Source of the DNA: Sulfurospirillum sp. UBA4058
GTDB lineage: Bacteria > Campylobacterota > Campylobacteria > Campylobacterales > Sulfurospirillaceae
NCBI GenBank assembly: GCA_002382085.1
Contig: DFZK01000012.1
Span: 62,001-126,000, forward strand
Direction of reading: 5' to 3'
Length of the DNA: 64,000 bases
Shown here: one piece after another, positions 7,853-15,965 of the stretch
Numbering within the stretch: position 1 is the first letter of the stretch
Layout: the number at the start of each line of letters is the position of its first letter
The notes under the pieces: model-generated
What the model saw: the letters and a program-made list of their open reading frames with translations, nothing else
What the model was told of the DNA's origin: nothing
Databases searched by the model: none
Translations under genes and position numbers: made by a program

Positions 7853-8842
7853 TTAGTCTGTTTCACTTAAAAGATTGGTGATGAGTTTGACCATCAACTC
7901 TTTTTGGCTTGGCTCGCTTGCGGCGACTAAAAGGGCGAGTGAGACCAGAGCGTTGTCGTTGATTTTAGGCTCTCCGTTTGGCTTGTATGCGATGCCGTTT
8001 TTATGCAAGAAGAGAATGAAGAGAAACGAGCCGATGCGTTTATTGCCATCGCTAAAAGCGTGATCTTTAATGACATAGTAAAGCAGATTTGCCGCTTTTT
8101 CTTCGATGCTTGGAAGCAGATCAACCCCACCAAAGGTTTGATAGATATTCAGCAGTGCCCCTTTAAACTCCCCTGCTTTTTCATTGCCAAAAAGTTCCGT
8201 AGCATCGCCTTTTGTCATCAAATCTTTTTTAAGTTCAGAAATAGCATCTTTAGCTTCGTCATAGTCCAAAATAAACCGCTGATTTAACGTGCCTTGAAGC
8301 GCATGAAGAGCATCTGAGTCATAGCCTTGAAGTAACGCCCATGTTTTGGCATAGTTGTTGATGATGTCAAGCAACCCTTTGGCTTCGTTACTGCTGACCT
8401 CTTTGCTTTCGATGCTTTTACGCACAAGCTCCATCGTGGCGGTGAGTTTATTGAGACTTTGAGCATTGATGCGTTGGTGGTTGAGTGCGTAGCCTTTGAT
8501 AAGATACTCTTTGAGAATTTTGCTTGCCCAAATGCGAAATTGTGTTGCATTTTTAGAATTAACTCGGTATCCCACAGACAGCACAGCATCTAAATTATAA
8601 AACGATGTTTCATATGTTTTTCCATCGCTCGCAGTATATTCCAAAATGGAATGAACTGAATTTTTATTCAATTCTCCTGATTTAAATATATTGCTTAAAT
8701 GCTTTGATATGGCTGGTTGCTTAGTACCAAACAGCTCAGCCATCTGAGCTTGATTGAGCCAAAGAGTTTCATGTTCCAAAGTAACTTCTAAACTCACGTG
8801 CCCTTGTTCATCGGTATAAAGAATGACGTTTTGATCTTCCAT
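7853..8842 (-). CDS. RhuM-type N-terminus fused to Fic/Doc domain
   Basis: A 329-residue protein of the RhuM-Fic class. Residues about 1-150 contain a helix-turn-helix-like element (LNQAQMAELFGTKQPAISKH) and the RhuM signature (YNLDAVLSVGYRVNS, then FRIWASKILKEYLIKGYALN). Residues about 225-329 are Fic/Doc-like, with HAFSDGNKRIGSF matching the HxFx(D/E)GNxR core but lacking the last arginine of AMP-transferring Fic enzymes, as in Doc. Such proteins are annotated as virulence protein RhuM or cell-filamentation proteins; a toxin-like or nucleotidyl/phosphoryl-transfer activity is inferred. No antitoxin is obvious. The gene diverges from tpx across a 191-base region with a perfect palindrome. 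An AAAAAGGAAAGAG ribosome site sets the ATG. Confidence 0.85.
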   Translation of the reverse strand: MEDQNVILYTDEQGHVSLEVTLEHETLWLNQAQMAELFGTKQPAISKHLSNIFKSGELNKNSVHSILEYTASDGKTYETSFYNLDAVLSVGYRVNSKNATQFRIWASKILKEYLIKGYALNHQRINAQSLNKLTATMELVRKSIESKEVSSNEAKGLLDIINNYAKTWALLQGYDSDALHALQGTLNQRFILDYDEAKDAISELKKDLMTKGDATELFGNEKAGEFKGALLNIYQTFGGVDLLPSIEEKAANLLYYVIKDHAFSDGNKRIGSFLFILFLHKNGIAYKPNGEPKINDNALVSLALLVAASEPSQKELMVKLITNLLSETD

Positions 8843-8855
8843 CGTCTCTTTCCTT

Positions 8856-8867
8856 TTTACATGTAAA
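8856..8867. repeat. Iterated palindrome TTTACATGTAAA
   Basis: Perfect copy directly upstream of the RhuM-Fic ribosome-binding site. Confidence 0.9.
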
Positions 8868-8911
8868 GATTTACACTTATTCTAGCTTTATTTACACTCT
8901 CATTTCCAAAA

Positions 8912-8928
8912 TATTTCAAAATGAAATA
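8912..8928. promoter_or_regulatory. Palindrome TATTTCAAAATGAAATA, candidate operator
   Basis: A perfect dyad of two seven-base arms around AAA in the divergent rhuM-tpx region, 70 bases from the rhuM start and 106 from the tpx start. A related dyad, ATTCCAAAATGGAAT, lies inside the rhuM-fic gene at 8638-8652. The binding protein is unknown; the HTH-bearing RhuM protein or a peroxide regulator are possibilities. Confidence 0.45.
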
Positions 8929-8932
8929 ACTC

Positions 8933-8944
8933 TTTACATGTAAA
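8933..8944. repeat. Iterated palindrome TTTACATGTAAA
   Basis: Perfect copy in the divergent rhuM-tpx region, 77 bases from the 8856 copy. Confidence 0.9.
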
Positions 8945-9033
8945 ACTTTTTCAAATTTATAGATGTAGATCAAGGTTTTTTATATTTGAATGGGATAAAA
9001 TGACTCTTATATAAAATAATTGAAAGGATCGAC

Positions 9034-9594
9034 ATGATTTTTACAGCTAAAATAGACAAAACAGCTCTCAAAGGTACTCCTGTAAAACTAGAAGGGAACT
9101 TCCAAGAAGTAGGGAGTAACGCACCTATGGTTAAAGTTGTCACACCCGACTTGCAAGAAAAAACTATTGGTGGGGAGAGTAACAAAGCGCAACTCATCAT
9201 CGTAGTACCATCCTTAGACACACCCGTGTGTGATGCGGAAGCGAGACGTTTCAACCAAGAAGTTGCGAAACATGAGAACATTGACACGACGATTGTTTCG
9301 ATGGACTTACCTTTTGCGAGCGCAAAATTTTGTAACGTTGCTGGCATTGAAAATCTTACCATAGCAAGTGACTTTAGACACAAAGCGTTTGCGCGTGCTT
9401 ATGGTATGCTCATCGCTGATGGCGCATTAGAAGGCTTGTGTGCAAGAGCGCTTTTTGTCATCAGCAAAGATGGTAAGATCGTTTACAAACAGGTGGTTCC
9501 TGAGATTACAGAGGAGCCAAATTATGACGAAGCGCTCAATGCCGCTATCGATGCAGCCAACAGAGGGGCGAGTTGTTGTGGTTTTTGTCAGTAG
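9034..9594 (+). CDS. tpx: Thiol peroxidase Tpx
   Basis: A 186-residue atypical 2-Cys peroxiredoxin that reduces H2O2 and organic peroxides with thioredoxin as donor. The peroxidatic cysteine is Cys66 in SLDTPVCDAEARRFN and the resolving cysteine is Cys100 in FASAKFC, with FALDR-type SDFRH after it. The ATG follows a GAAAGGATCGAC site. The C-terminus is unusual: after the normal end of the fold it carries ANRGASCCGFCQ, giving three extra cysteines. Its 3' end overlaps the inferred GTG start of the NnrS-family gene. The upstream region contains a palindrome (8912-8928) and a weak FNR-like half site (8960-8973). Confidence 0.93.
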   Translation: MIFTAKIDKTALKGTPVKLEGNFQEVGSNAPMVKVVTPDLQEKTIGGESNKAQLIIVVPSLDTPVCDAEARRFNQEVAKHENIDTTIVSMDLPFASAKFCNVAGIENLTIASDFRHKAFARAYGMLIADGALEGLCARALFVISKDGKIVYKQVVPEITEEPNYDEALNAAIDAANRGASCCGFCQ

Positions 9595-10777
9595 TTTAAC
9601 CCCACCAGAGCCGCCTAAAACGACGGCGCTTCAGAACCTTCAAGCTCAGCCACACCGCATCTTTTTCTTTGCGGGTGTGGTTCAAGGGCTTTTATTCGTG
9701 TTGCTTTTAGGGTTCGTCTATACGGGACTTTTAAGTTTACATGTAAGCCTTGGACTTTACCATGCGTATGCGATGGCATTCGTCATCTTTACGCAGTTTT
9801 TTGCAGGGTTTTTGCTCACGGTGTTTCCGCGTTATTTGGCTCGTCCTTCGGTTACGCAAAAGGCGTATATGCCCATCGTTTGGCTTATGAACGGCGGCGG
9901 TGTGCTGTTTATCGCCTTGTCGCTGTTTTCCGAAAAAGCGGTCATACTGCCGATGAGTCTTATTTTCGTCGGTTTTTGCCTTCTTTTCAAAACGCTTTGG
10001 CAGATGCAAACATCGAGCCACGTCACCACTAAAAAAGATACGACGTGGATGCTCGTCGCGTTTGGATTCGGTGTGCTCTCGCAACTGCTATTTCTTGCCG
10101 ATTTTTTCATCGACGTTTATCGTTTGGCTTTAGGATGCGGATTTTATCTTTACCTCTTTTTCATTGTTTTGATCGTTTCGCAAAAGATGATGCCGTTTTT
10201 TACGTCCAATGCGATTGCGGGCTACACGATCAATAAAAGCAAATATTTTTTAGAGAGCATCTTTGCCGCATTGATCCTCAAAGTGCTTTTAGAAGGCTTC
10301 GAGATCAACGCTTTTGTCGCCGATAGTGCTTTATTTGCGATCGTAACGTACGAACTTTTGAAATGGCGACTCCCTTTTCATAAAGCTCCGGCAATTTTAT
10401 GGGTACTGTTTCTTTCTATCGGGTGGGTTCCCGTCGCTTTTGCGCTTTTTGTCGTACAAGACTTTAGCGCGCTCTTAAGTGCTTCGATCTATGTGGAAAA
10501 AGCACCGCTTCACGCTTTAGCACTCGGGTACTTTACGACCGTTTTGATCGGCTTTGGAACAAGGGTTATTTTAGGACATTCGGGACGTACGCCCAAAGCG
10601 GACGCGTATGCGATAACGCTTTTTGGATTGATTCAAGCCATGACGCTTTTACGTATCGTAGCGGGGATTTTTCCGCAAATAGGTTATATGCATGCCATTT
10701 TGACGGTTGCAGGGCTTTGGATACTCATTTTCGGACTGTGGGCAAAGCGGTATATTAAGATTTTATTCGAGAAGTAA
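9578..10777 (+). CDS. NnrS-family multi-pass membrane protein
   Basis: A 399-residue integral membrane protein with about 12 hydrophobic helices, conserved His-containing loops (LGLYHAYAMAFVIFTQF, APLHALALGYFTT, VILGHSGR) and the IVSQKMMPFFTSNA segment typical of NnrS. NnrS proteins are haem- and copper-containing and protect against nitrosative stress in denitrifiers and Vibrio. The start is set at GTG 9578, inside the end of tpx, because an AGAGGGG site lies about 9 bases upstream; a longer in-frame reading from 9440 would overlap tpx extensively. A hairpin follows. CpG use rises sharply within this gene, near 9750. Confidence 0.85.
   Translation: MVFVSSLTPPEPPKTTALQNLQAQPHRIFFFAGVVQGLLFVLLLGFVYTGLLSLHVSLGLYHAYAMAFVIFTQFFAGFLLTVFPRYLARPSVTQKAYMPIVWLMNGGGVLFIALSLFSEKAVILPMSLIFVGFCLLFKTLWQMQTSSHVTTKKDTTWMLVAFGFGVLSQLLFLADFFIDVYRLALGCGFYLYLFFIVLIVSQKMMPFFTSNAIAGYTINKSKYFLESIFAALILKVLLEGFEINAFVADSALFAIVTYELLKWRLPFHKAPAILWVLFLSIGWVPVAFALFVVQDFSALLSASIYVEKAPLHALALGYFTTVLIGFGTRVILGHSGRTPKADAYAITLFGLIQAMTLLRIVAGIFPQIGYMHAILTVAGLWILIFGLWAKRYIKILFEK
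9737..9746. repeat. Iterated palindrome TTACATGTAA
   Basis: Perfect 10-base copy inside the NnrS-family gene, read as Leu-His-Val. Confidence 0.88.
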
Positions 10778-10785
10778 CGCATCGT

Positions 10786-10809
10786 GTGAGCCCGCATATA
10801 TGGGCTCAC
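10786..10809. terminator. Hairpin between convergent nnrS-like and copZ genes
   Basis: Arms GTGAGCCC and GGGCTCAC with an eight-base loop, nine bases after the NnrS stop. There is no T-tract, so termination strength is uncertain. The rest of the 149-base gap holds nothing recognisable. Confidence 0.55.
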
Positions 10810-10926
10810 GTCTTGACATGTCGGCGATAATTGATGTGCCATAGGCGCGTGGGCTTTCTGCCGAAGAAAACATAGCGTTAGCGTAACGTAGGAAGCTTTG
10901 CTTTATACGTGCATCGGAATTTAAAG

Positions 10927-11133
10927 TCAAGAAACGACGTCAAAACCCGCTTCGTCGATCGCTTTTTCAAACACGCTCACGTCGATAGGTGCTTCGTATT
11001 CGATGATCGTTTTGCCGCTTGCAAGATCGACATCGACTTTGCTCACGCCTTTGATCGCTTCTAAAACGCCTTTGACGCTTTTGACGCATCCCATACAACT
11101 CATGCCTTTGACCGTTAAGGTAATATTTGCCAT
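10927..11133 (-). CDS. copZ: Copper chaperone CopZ
   Basis: A 68-residue heavy-metal-associated domain protein with ferredoxin-like fold; the copper-binding CxxC is Cys13-Met-Gly-Cys16 in KGMSCMGC. It delivers Cu(I) to the CopA exporter, whose gene lies 12 bases upstream in the same operon. It resembles the N-terminal domain of that CopA. A cytoplasmic copper chaperone is the standard role of this pairing. Confidence 0.92.
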   Translation of the reverse strand: MANITLTVKGMSCMGCVKSVKGVLEAIKGVSKVDVDLASGKTIIEYEAPIDVSVFEKAIDEAGFDVVS

Positions 11134-11145
11134 TTTTTTTCCTTA

Positions 11146-13308
11146 TTAAAGTTTAATTTTCCAACGTCGAAGGAGCAGCGAATTGCTCACGACCGATACC
11201 GAACTCATCGCCATTGCCGCACCCGCGACCACGGGAGAAAGCATGCCCAAAAAGGCAAGCGGTATCGCTAGAGTATTATACACAAAAGCCAAGAAAAGGT
11301 TTTGTTTAATTTTTGACATCGTTGCATGGGAAAGATCGATCGCATGCAAGACGTTCATCGGATCGTTTTTCGTCAAAATAAGATCGGCACTCTCGATGGC
11401 GATGTCCGAACCTTGCGCCATTGCTACGGCAACGTCGGAAAGTGCGAGTGCGGGTGCATCGTTGATGCCGTCTCCCACCATACAAACGCATTCGTTTTGC
11501 GCCTTAAGTTCGGCGATTTTATCGGCTTTTTGAGAAGGTAAAACTTCCGAAAAGAGATGCGAAACCCCCAAGTTTTTTGCCACCGCTTGCGCACTGGCGT
11601 GATGATCGCCGGTGAGCATATACACCTTGATTTTTCGTTCCTGAAGTTTGGCAATCGCCTCTTTAGCACTCTCTCGAATCGTATCGGAAAGAGCGACGTA
11701 ACCTAAAATCGTCTCTTTCGTTCCGAGGGCTACGATGCTATTTCCCTCGTCCAAATAAGGCTTGATCTTTTCGCTCACGTCGCATCCGCTCATTTGGGCA
11801 ATAAATCGAAGAGAACCCGCATAGTAGACCACTCCGTCGATCACGCCCGAAATGCCTTGCCCAGAAACGTTCTGAAAATCGCTCATCGTGTATTTTGGAG
11901 ACGATACGGCGGAAAGGACTGCTTTGGCAAGCGGATGGGTTGAGCCCTCTTCCAGTGCCGCGCAACGCGTTAAAATCTCTTCTTCGCTTGCATCGTCGTG
12001 TGCGATAACGGCATTGACTTTGACGTCGCCGTAAGTCAGGGTTCCGGTTTTATCAAAAACGACGGCCGTGATTTTGCCGATCTTTTCAAGCACTTCGGCG
12101 TTTTTAATGAGAATGCCCTCACTTGCCCCTCGACCCACGCCGACCATAATCGCCGTCGGAGTCGCAAGCCCTAAAGCGCACGGACATGCGATGACCAAAA
12201 CCGCCACGGCGTTAATCAACGCATTTTCAAACCCTTCTCCCAGTATCCACCATGCTATAAACGTCATGAGCGCAATGCCGACGACGACGGGTACGAAAAT
12301 ACCCGAAATCGTATCGGCTAAGCGTTGAATAGGAGCTTTTGAGCCTTGCGCTTCTTCGATGAGTTTGACCACGGAGGCTAAAAACGTCTCAGAGCCGACT
12401 TTGGTCGCTTGGCATTTGAGCATACCGTCCGCGTTTTTCGTCGCACCCACGACTCTATCGCCTTTAGCTTTAGGAACGGGAAGGCTCTCTCCCGTCATCA
12501 TCGACTCATCGACCAAACTACTGCCCTCAAGCACGATGCCGTCGGTCGGAATATTTTCCCCCGCTTTCACGACAAAAATATCGCCGACATGCAGTTTTTC
12601 AACGCTTATTTCCTCTAAAATACCTTCTTTTTCGACAAAAGCGGTTTTAGGTTGAAGATGCAGAAGTTTTTGAATGGCAAAGCCCGTTTTGGCTTTGGCG
12701 CGAAGCTCTAGCAGTTTGCCTAAAAGCACCAAAGTAATGACCGATGCGGAAGCTTCAAAATACAGATGCCCCGAGAGTCCGAACACCATGATGCCGAGGC
12801 TTAAAAGGTACGCCGCGCTCGTTCCTAAAACGACCAAAACGTCCATATTCGCACCGCCTCCCGCCAAACTTTTATACGCTCCTTTATAAAACTTAAGTCC
12901 TGCGTAAAACTGTACGATACTCGCTAAAATGAGTTGCAATAAAGGAGGCATATGCCAAAGATGATAGCCCGTGAGCATAAAGAGCATCTCGATCAAAAAC
13001 GGTACGGTTAAAAGTGCCGAAACCGCAAATTGAAACCGTAGTTTTCGATACTCTTGCTCTTTTTCCAAACTTTTTTGCGCTGGGTCGACTTTTTCGAGTT
13101 CGCTCGCTTGAAAGCCCGTTTTCTCGATCGTTTGAATGATTTGCTCTAAATCAATGTCGGGGTTGGAAGAAGTGACGTGTGCACTTTCGGCGGCAAGATT
13201 GACGTTGGCGTTGACACCCTCTAGTTTGTTTAAAACACGTTCAATTCGCGCCGAACATGCCGCACACGTCATGCCTTTGACGTCAAGATCAAACTGTTTT
13301 TCGGACAT
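11146..13308 (-). CDS. copA: Copper-exporting P1B-type ATPase CopA
   Basis: A 720-residue Cu(I)-exporting P-type ATPase of the inner membrane. It has one N-terminal metal-binding domain (GMTCAACSAR at 12-21), the actuator TGES near 272-275, the intramembrane Cys375-Pro-Cys377 that defines copper transporters, the phosphorylated Asp419 in DKTGTLT, the His458-Pro459 nucleotide motif and GDGINDAPA. About eight membrane helices are visible. It forms an operon with the CopZ gene downstream. All catalytic residues are present and the length is normal for CopA with one metal-binding domain. Confidence 0.96.
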   Translation of the reverse strand: MSEKQFDLDVKGMTCAACSARIERVLNKLEGVNANVNLAAESAHVTSSNPDIDLEQIIQTIEKTGFQASELEKVDPAQKSLEKEQEYRKLRFQFAVSALLTVPFLIEMLFMLTGYHLWHMPPLLQLILASIVQFYAGLKFYKGAYKSLAGGGANMDVLVVLGTSAAYLLSLGIMVFGLSGHLYFEASASVITLVLLGKLLELRAKAKTGFAIQKLLHLQPKTAFVEKEGILEEISVEKLHVGDIFVVKAGENIPTDGIVLEGSSLVDESMMTGESLPVPKAKGDRVVGATKNADGMLKCQATKVGSETFLASVVKLIEEAQGSKAPIQRLADTISGIFVPVVVGIALMTFIAWWILGEGFENALINAVAVLVIACPCALGLATPTAIMVGVGRGASEGILIKNAEVLEKIGKITAVVFDKTGTLTYGDVKVNAVIAHDDASEEEILTRCAALEEGSTHPLAKAVLSAVSSPKYTMSDFQNVSGQGISGVIDGVVYYAGSLRFIAQMSGCDVSEKIKPYLDEGNSIVALGTKETILGYVALSDTIRESAKEAIAKLQERKIKVYMLTGDHHASAQAVAKNLGVSHLFSEVLPSQKADKIAELKAQNECVCMVGDGINDAPALALSDVAVAMAQGSDIAIESADLILTKNDPMNVLHAIDLSHATMSKIKQNLFLAFVYNTLAIPLAFLGMLSPVVAGAAMAMSSVSVVSNSLLLRRWKIKL

Positions 13309-13372
13309 TTTTTATCCTTGTTTTTTGTGACATTCTAACGCCTTGGGGCTTTTACGAAGATAAATAAACCGC

Positions 13373-13384
13373 CTTACATGTAAG
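13373..13384. repeat. Iterated palindrome CTTACATGTAAG
   Basis: Perfect 12-base dyad in the gap between the copA start and the rmuC stop. Confidence 0.88.
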
Positions 13385-13387
13385 CTC

Positions 13388-14695
13388 TTATTGCTCGTCT
13401 TGCTTCTCTTCCAAAAGCTCGACGGTTTCGACTTCGGGATTGAAATCTTGATAGTCTATCTTAGCATCTTTGAGACTTTTCGTCGCTTTGGCACCGAGTC
13501 GTTTGAGGTTTTCAACCCTACTCATAATGTTGCCCGAACCTTCGGTGAGTTGTTTGTGTGCGATATCGTAGCTGTTATTCAAGGTCTGGATTTGTGCACC
13601 TACACGTCTAAAATTCTCGGCAAAACCGACCATTTTGTCGTACATTTTTCCGGCTTCGTCAAAGAGTTTTGAAGCCAGCGTACTGGATTGTTCGCTTTGC
13701 CAGTAAAGATAAATCGTCCGCAACGAAACGGTAAGCGTGGAGGGATTAACGATGGCGATGTGTTTACGCAAAGCATACTCGTACAGTTTCGGATCTTCGC
13801 TCACGGCGACCGAAAAAGCCCCTTCGATAGGCACGAACATAAAGACGTATTGAAGCGTGCCTTGCTGATAATGCGCGTAATCTTTGGAATCCAGCGTATC
13901 GACGTGTTCGCGAAACGCCGCGCTTAACGTTTTGGCGGCATAGCGTTTCTCTTCGTCGCTCTCAGAGCGCACGTATTCGTCGTAACTGTTGAGCGACACT
14001 TTCGAGTCGATAATGATCGTTCGCTCTTGCGGTAATTTAATAATCACGTCGGGACGTTTGGTGCGTCCTTCTTCATCTTTATAACTCTCTTGCGTTTCGT
14101 AATGAACCCCTTTTAAGAGTCCCGAATATTCCAAAACGCTCTCCAAGATCATCTCTCCCCAACTGCCCTGACTCTGTTTCTTACCTTTGAGTGCTTTGGT
14201 CAAGTTTTCCGCTTCTTTCGAGATATTCAGTCCCGCGCGTGCCACCAGTTCGATCTCTTTGGAGAGTTCGGCAAATTTTTTCGTGCTGTGTTCTTGGGAG
14301 TTTTCCACGCTCTTTTTAAAAGTCTCTAAATTTTCTTTGAACGGTTTTAAAAGCGTTTCAAGCGATTTGGTCGATGTTTCGTCCAATTTTTGGAGCTTTT
14401 TCTCCAAGTGTTGTTCCATAATGGCATTGAGTTTGAGCTCCAATTTTTGGCTTTGCTCTTCTAAATCGGCTTTTAATGCGGCATTGCCCTCTTTTTGAGC
14501 GACAAGTTCGGCTTCCAGTTTAGCTTTTTGAACACTCAGTTCCATATTTTCACTTTGAAGCGTCGTACAAAAACTGCGCAATTCGCCAAGTTCTCTCGCT
14601 TTATCCCGAAACGAAGCGTAAAGCCAAAGTGCCGTCGCGATCATCCACACGCCGATGCCGACGAACAAAGCTATATTTTGTATTTCAAAAGACAT
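13388..14695 (-). CDS. rmuC: DNA recombination protein RmuC
   Basis: A 435-residue RmuC-family protein. A single membrane helix at residues about 9-28 is followed by a long coiled coil (about 35-165, rich in Glu/Lys/Leu heptads) and the RmuC nuclease-like domain (about 165-400) with SQGSWGEMILESVLEYSGL, RPDVIIKLP and IIIDSKVSLNSYDEYV. RmuC limits inversions at short repeats, and the PDDEXK-like fold suggests a nuclease. It lies 33 bases after the ftsL-like gene in the rsmH run. The extreme C-terminus is acidic. Confidence 0.93.
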   Translation of the reverse strand: MSFEIQNIALFVGIGVWMIATALWLYASFRDKARELGELRSFCTTLQSENMELSVQKAKLEAELVAQKEGNAALKADLEEQSQKLELKLNAIMEQHLEKKLQKLDETSTKSLETLLKPFKENLETFKKSVENSQEHSTKKFAELSKEIELVARAGLNISKEAENLTKALKGKKQSQGSWGEMILESVLEYSGLLKGVHYETQESYKDEEGRTKRPDVIIKLPQERTIIIDSKVSLNSYDEYVRSESDEEKRYAAKTLSAAFREHVDTLDSKDYAHYQQGTLQYVFMFVPIEGAFSVAVSEDPKLYEYALRKHIAIVNPSTLTVSLRTIYLYWQSEQSSTLASKLFDEAGKMYDKMVGFAENFRRVGAQIQTLNNSYDIAHKQLTEGSGNIMSRVENLKRLGAKATKSLKDAKIDYQDFNPEVETVELLEEKQDEQ

Positions 14696-14728
14696 ATCAC
14701 ACTCCTAAAAAACGTACATGTAAGAAAA

Positions 14729-15013
14729 TTAATTGATGTAGATCGTATCCAAAATCTGGTTTTTAAAACGGATATTTTCCAAATTTTGCTTCAAAACGCG
14801 GTTCTCTTCTTTGAGAATCGAATATTCGCCGTAGAGTTTATTAATATCGCGGCTCATATAGTAGATTTGGTTTTTGATATAAATTTTGGGCAAAATCAGC
14901 AAAAAAGCGACGCCGATGACCATATAGACCAATAACAAAAAGCGGAAATCGAGATTTTTTTCGACCCTTTGCTCCGCGTCGTACTGATCAAGTAGCTGAT
15001 TTTTATCGTCCAT
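14729..15013 (-). CDS. FtsL-like cell-division membrane protein
   Basis: A 94-residue bitopic protein: short basic/acidic cytoplasmic N-terminus, one membrane helix (about 25-45) and a periplasmic coiled coil (about 50-94, NKLYGEYSILKEENRVLKQN). Position decides the call: it shares one base with rsmH, as ftsL follows rsmH/mraW in most bacteria, and FtsL is always short and poorly conserved. FtsL works with FtsB and FtsQ to activate septal peptidoglycan synthesis. The sequence alone would not separate it from FtsB/DivIC. Confidence 0.65.
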   Translation of the reverse strand: MDDKNQLLDQYDAEQRVEKNLDFRFLLLVYMVIGVAFLLILPKIYIKNQIYYMSRDINKLYGEYSILKEENRVLKQNLENIRFKNQILDTIYIN

Positions 15014-15930
15014 TAGTCTCTTCTTATCTCAAAAATTCGAAGCTTTGCACTGCGACTTCGAGGGTTTTTTTTCAACTCCGCAGCACCCGCTTCGATCGGC
15101 TTCTTGCTCAGAAGTTTTCCGATAGCATGGTTGTTTCCGCACATACAGCGCATCACTTCGGGAGGGCAAATACAGTTTTGACTCCAGAGTTTAAACGTTT
15201 GCTTAACGATACGATCTTCTAAGGAGTGAAACGAAATAATTCCCACGATACAATGCTCAAGATCGGCATTTTTGATACTTTCTAAAAGCGTGCTCAAAAC
15301 ACCCAACTCATTATTGACCTCGATGCGAATTGCTTGAAACAGAAGCGTTGAGGGATGAATCTTCTTTTTGCCGCCGACTTTTTCGGCAATTTTGGAAAGT
15401 TCTTTGGCACTGCGTATCGGTGCTTTTGCCCTTGCGTCGCAAATGAGTTGCGCTAATTTTTTATACTCGTGAATCTCGCCGTATTCGCGTAAAATAAACT
15501 CCAACGCCTCATGATCGTAACGGTTGACGACATCGTAAGCACTGAGTTCTTGCTCGGGATTCATTCGCATATCTAAAACATCCGAATCAAAAGCAAATCC
15601 GCGCTCTTTTTTATCAAGTTGCAACGATGAAACGCCGATATCGGCAAGAATGCCTCGAATAGGTAGGTGTGCGTATTTTTTGATAACGGAAGCAAAATTA
15701 CCGTGGTGAAACTGCACGCGATCGCCAAAACGTTCCAAGCGTTTTTGACTAAAGCGTAACGCTTCCGCGTCTTGATCGCAACCGATGAGTTTAATATGAG
15801 GATTTTGCTCTAAAAGTGCTTCGCTGTGACCGCCGTATCCAAGCGTACAATCCACGATAACACCCTCGTCGATACTTTGAAATGCGGCTTTGACTTCATC
15901 TAAAAGTACGGGGATATGAGGAATATTCAC
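15013..15930 (-). CDS. rsmH: 16S rRNA (cytosine(1402)-N(4))-methyltransferase RsmH
   Basis: A 305-residue RsmH/MraW methyltransferase that modifies C1402 in the ribosomal P site. The SAM-binding motif VDCTLGYGGHSEALL lies near residues 26-40, followed by GCDQDAEAL, GILADIGVSSLQLD, RGFAFDSDVLDMRM and the C-terminal IISFHSLEDRIVK, all family signatures. The start is GTG at 15930 with AGGAAGGAT upstream. A TATAAT box at 15960-15965 provides a likely promoter. It is translationally linked to the ftsL-like gene. Confidence 0.96.
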   Translation of the reverse strand: MNIPHIPVLLDEVKAAFQSIDEGVIVDCTLGYGGHSEALLEQNPHIKLIGCDQDAEALRFSQKRLERFGDRVQFHHGNFASVIKKYAHLPIRGILADIGVSSLQLDKKERGFAFDSDVLDMRMNPEQELSAYDVVNRYDHEALEFILREYGEIHEYKKLAQLICDARAKAPIRSAKELSKIAEKVGGKKKIHPSTLLFQAIRIEVNNELGVLSTLLESIKNADLEHCIVGIISFHSLEDRIVKQTFKLWSQNCICPPEVMRCMCGNNHAIGKLLSKKPIEAGAAELKKNPRSRSAKLRIFEIRRD

Positions 15931-15959
15931 GCAAGATCCTTCCTAAAATTAAGGGGCGT

Positions 15960-15965
15960 ATTATA
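15960..15965 (-). promoter_or_regulatory. -10 element TATAAT for rsmH
   Basis: TATAAT on the minus strand, about 30 bases before the GTG start and overlapping the end of bioA. Confidence 0.5.

Noticed and set aside
8960..8973. TAGATGTAGATCAA as an FNR box for tpx
   Set aside because: Only one half-site is good; kept as a remark in the tpx entry, not as a feature.
10816..10821. ACATGT at this position and at 21005, 39138, 56186 and 61746 as members of the iterated family
   Set aside because: Their flanks (for example TGACATGTCG) do not extend the TA...TA symmetry; they are ordinary hexamer occurrences.
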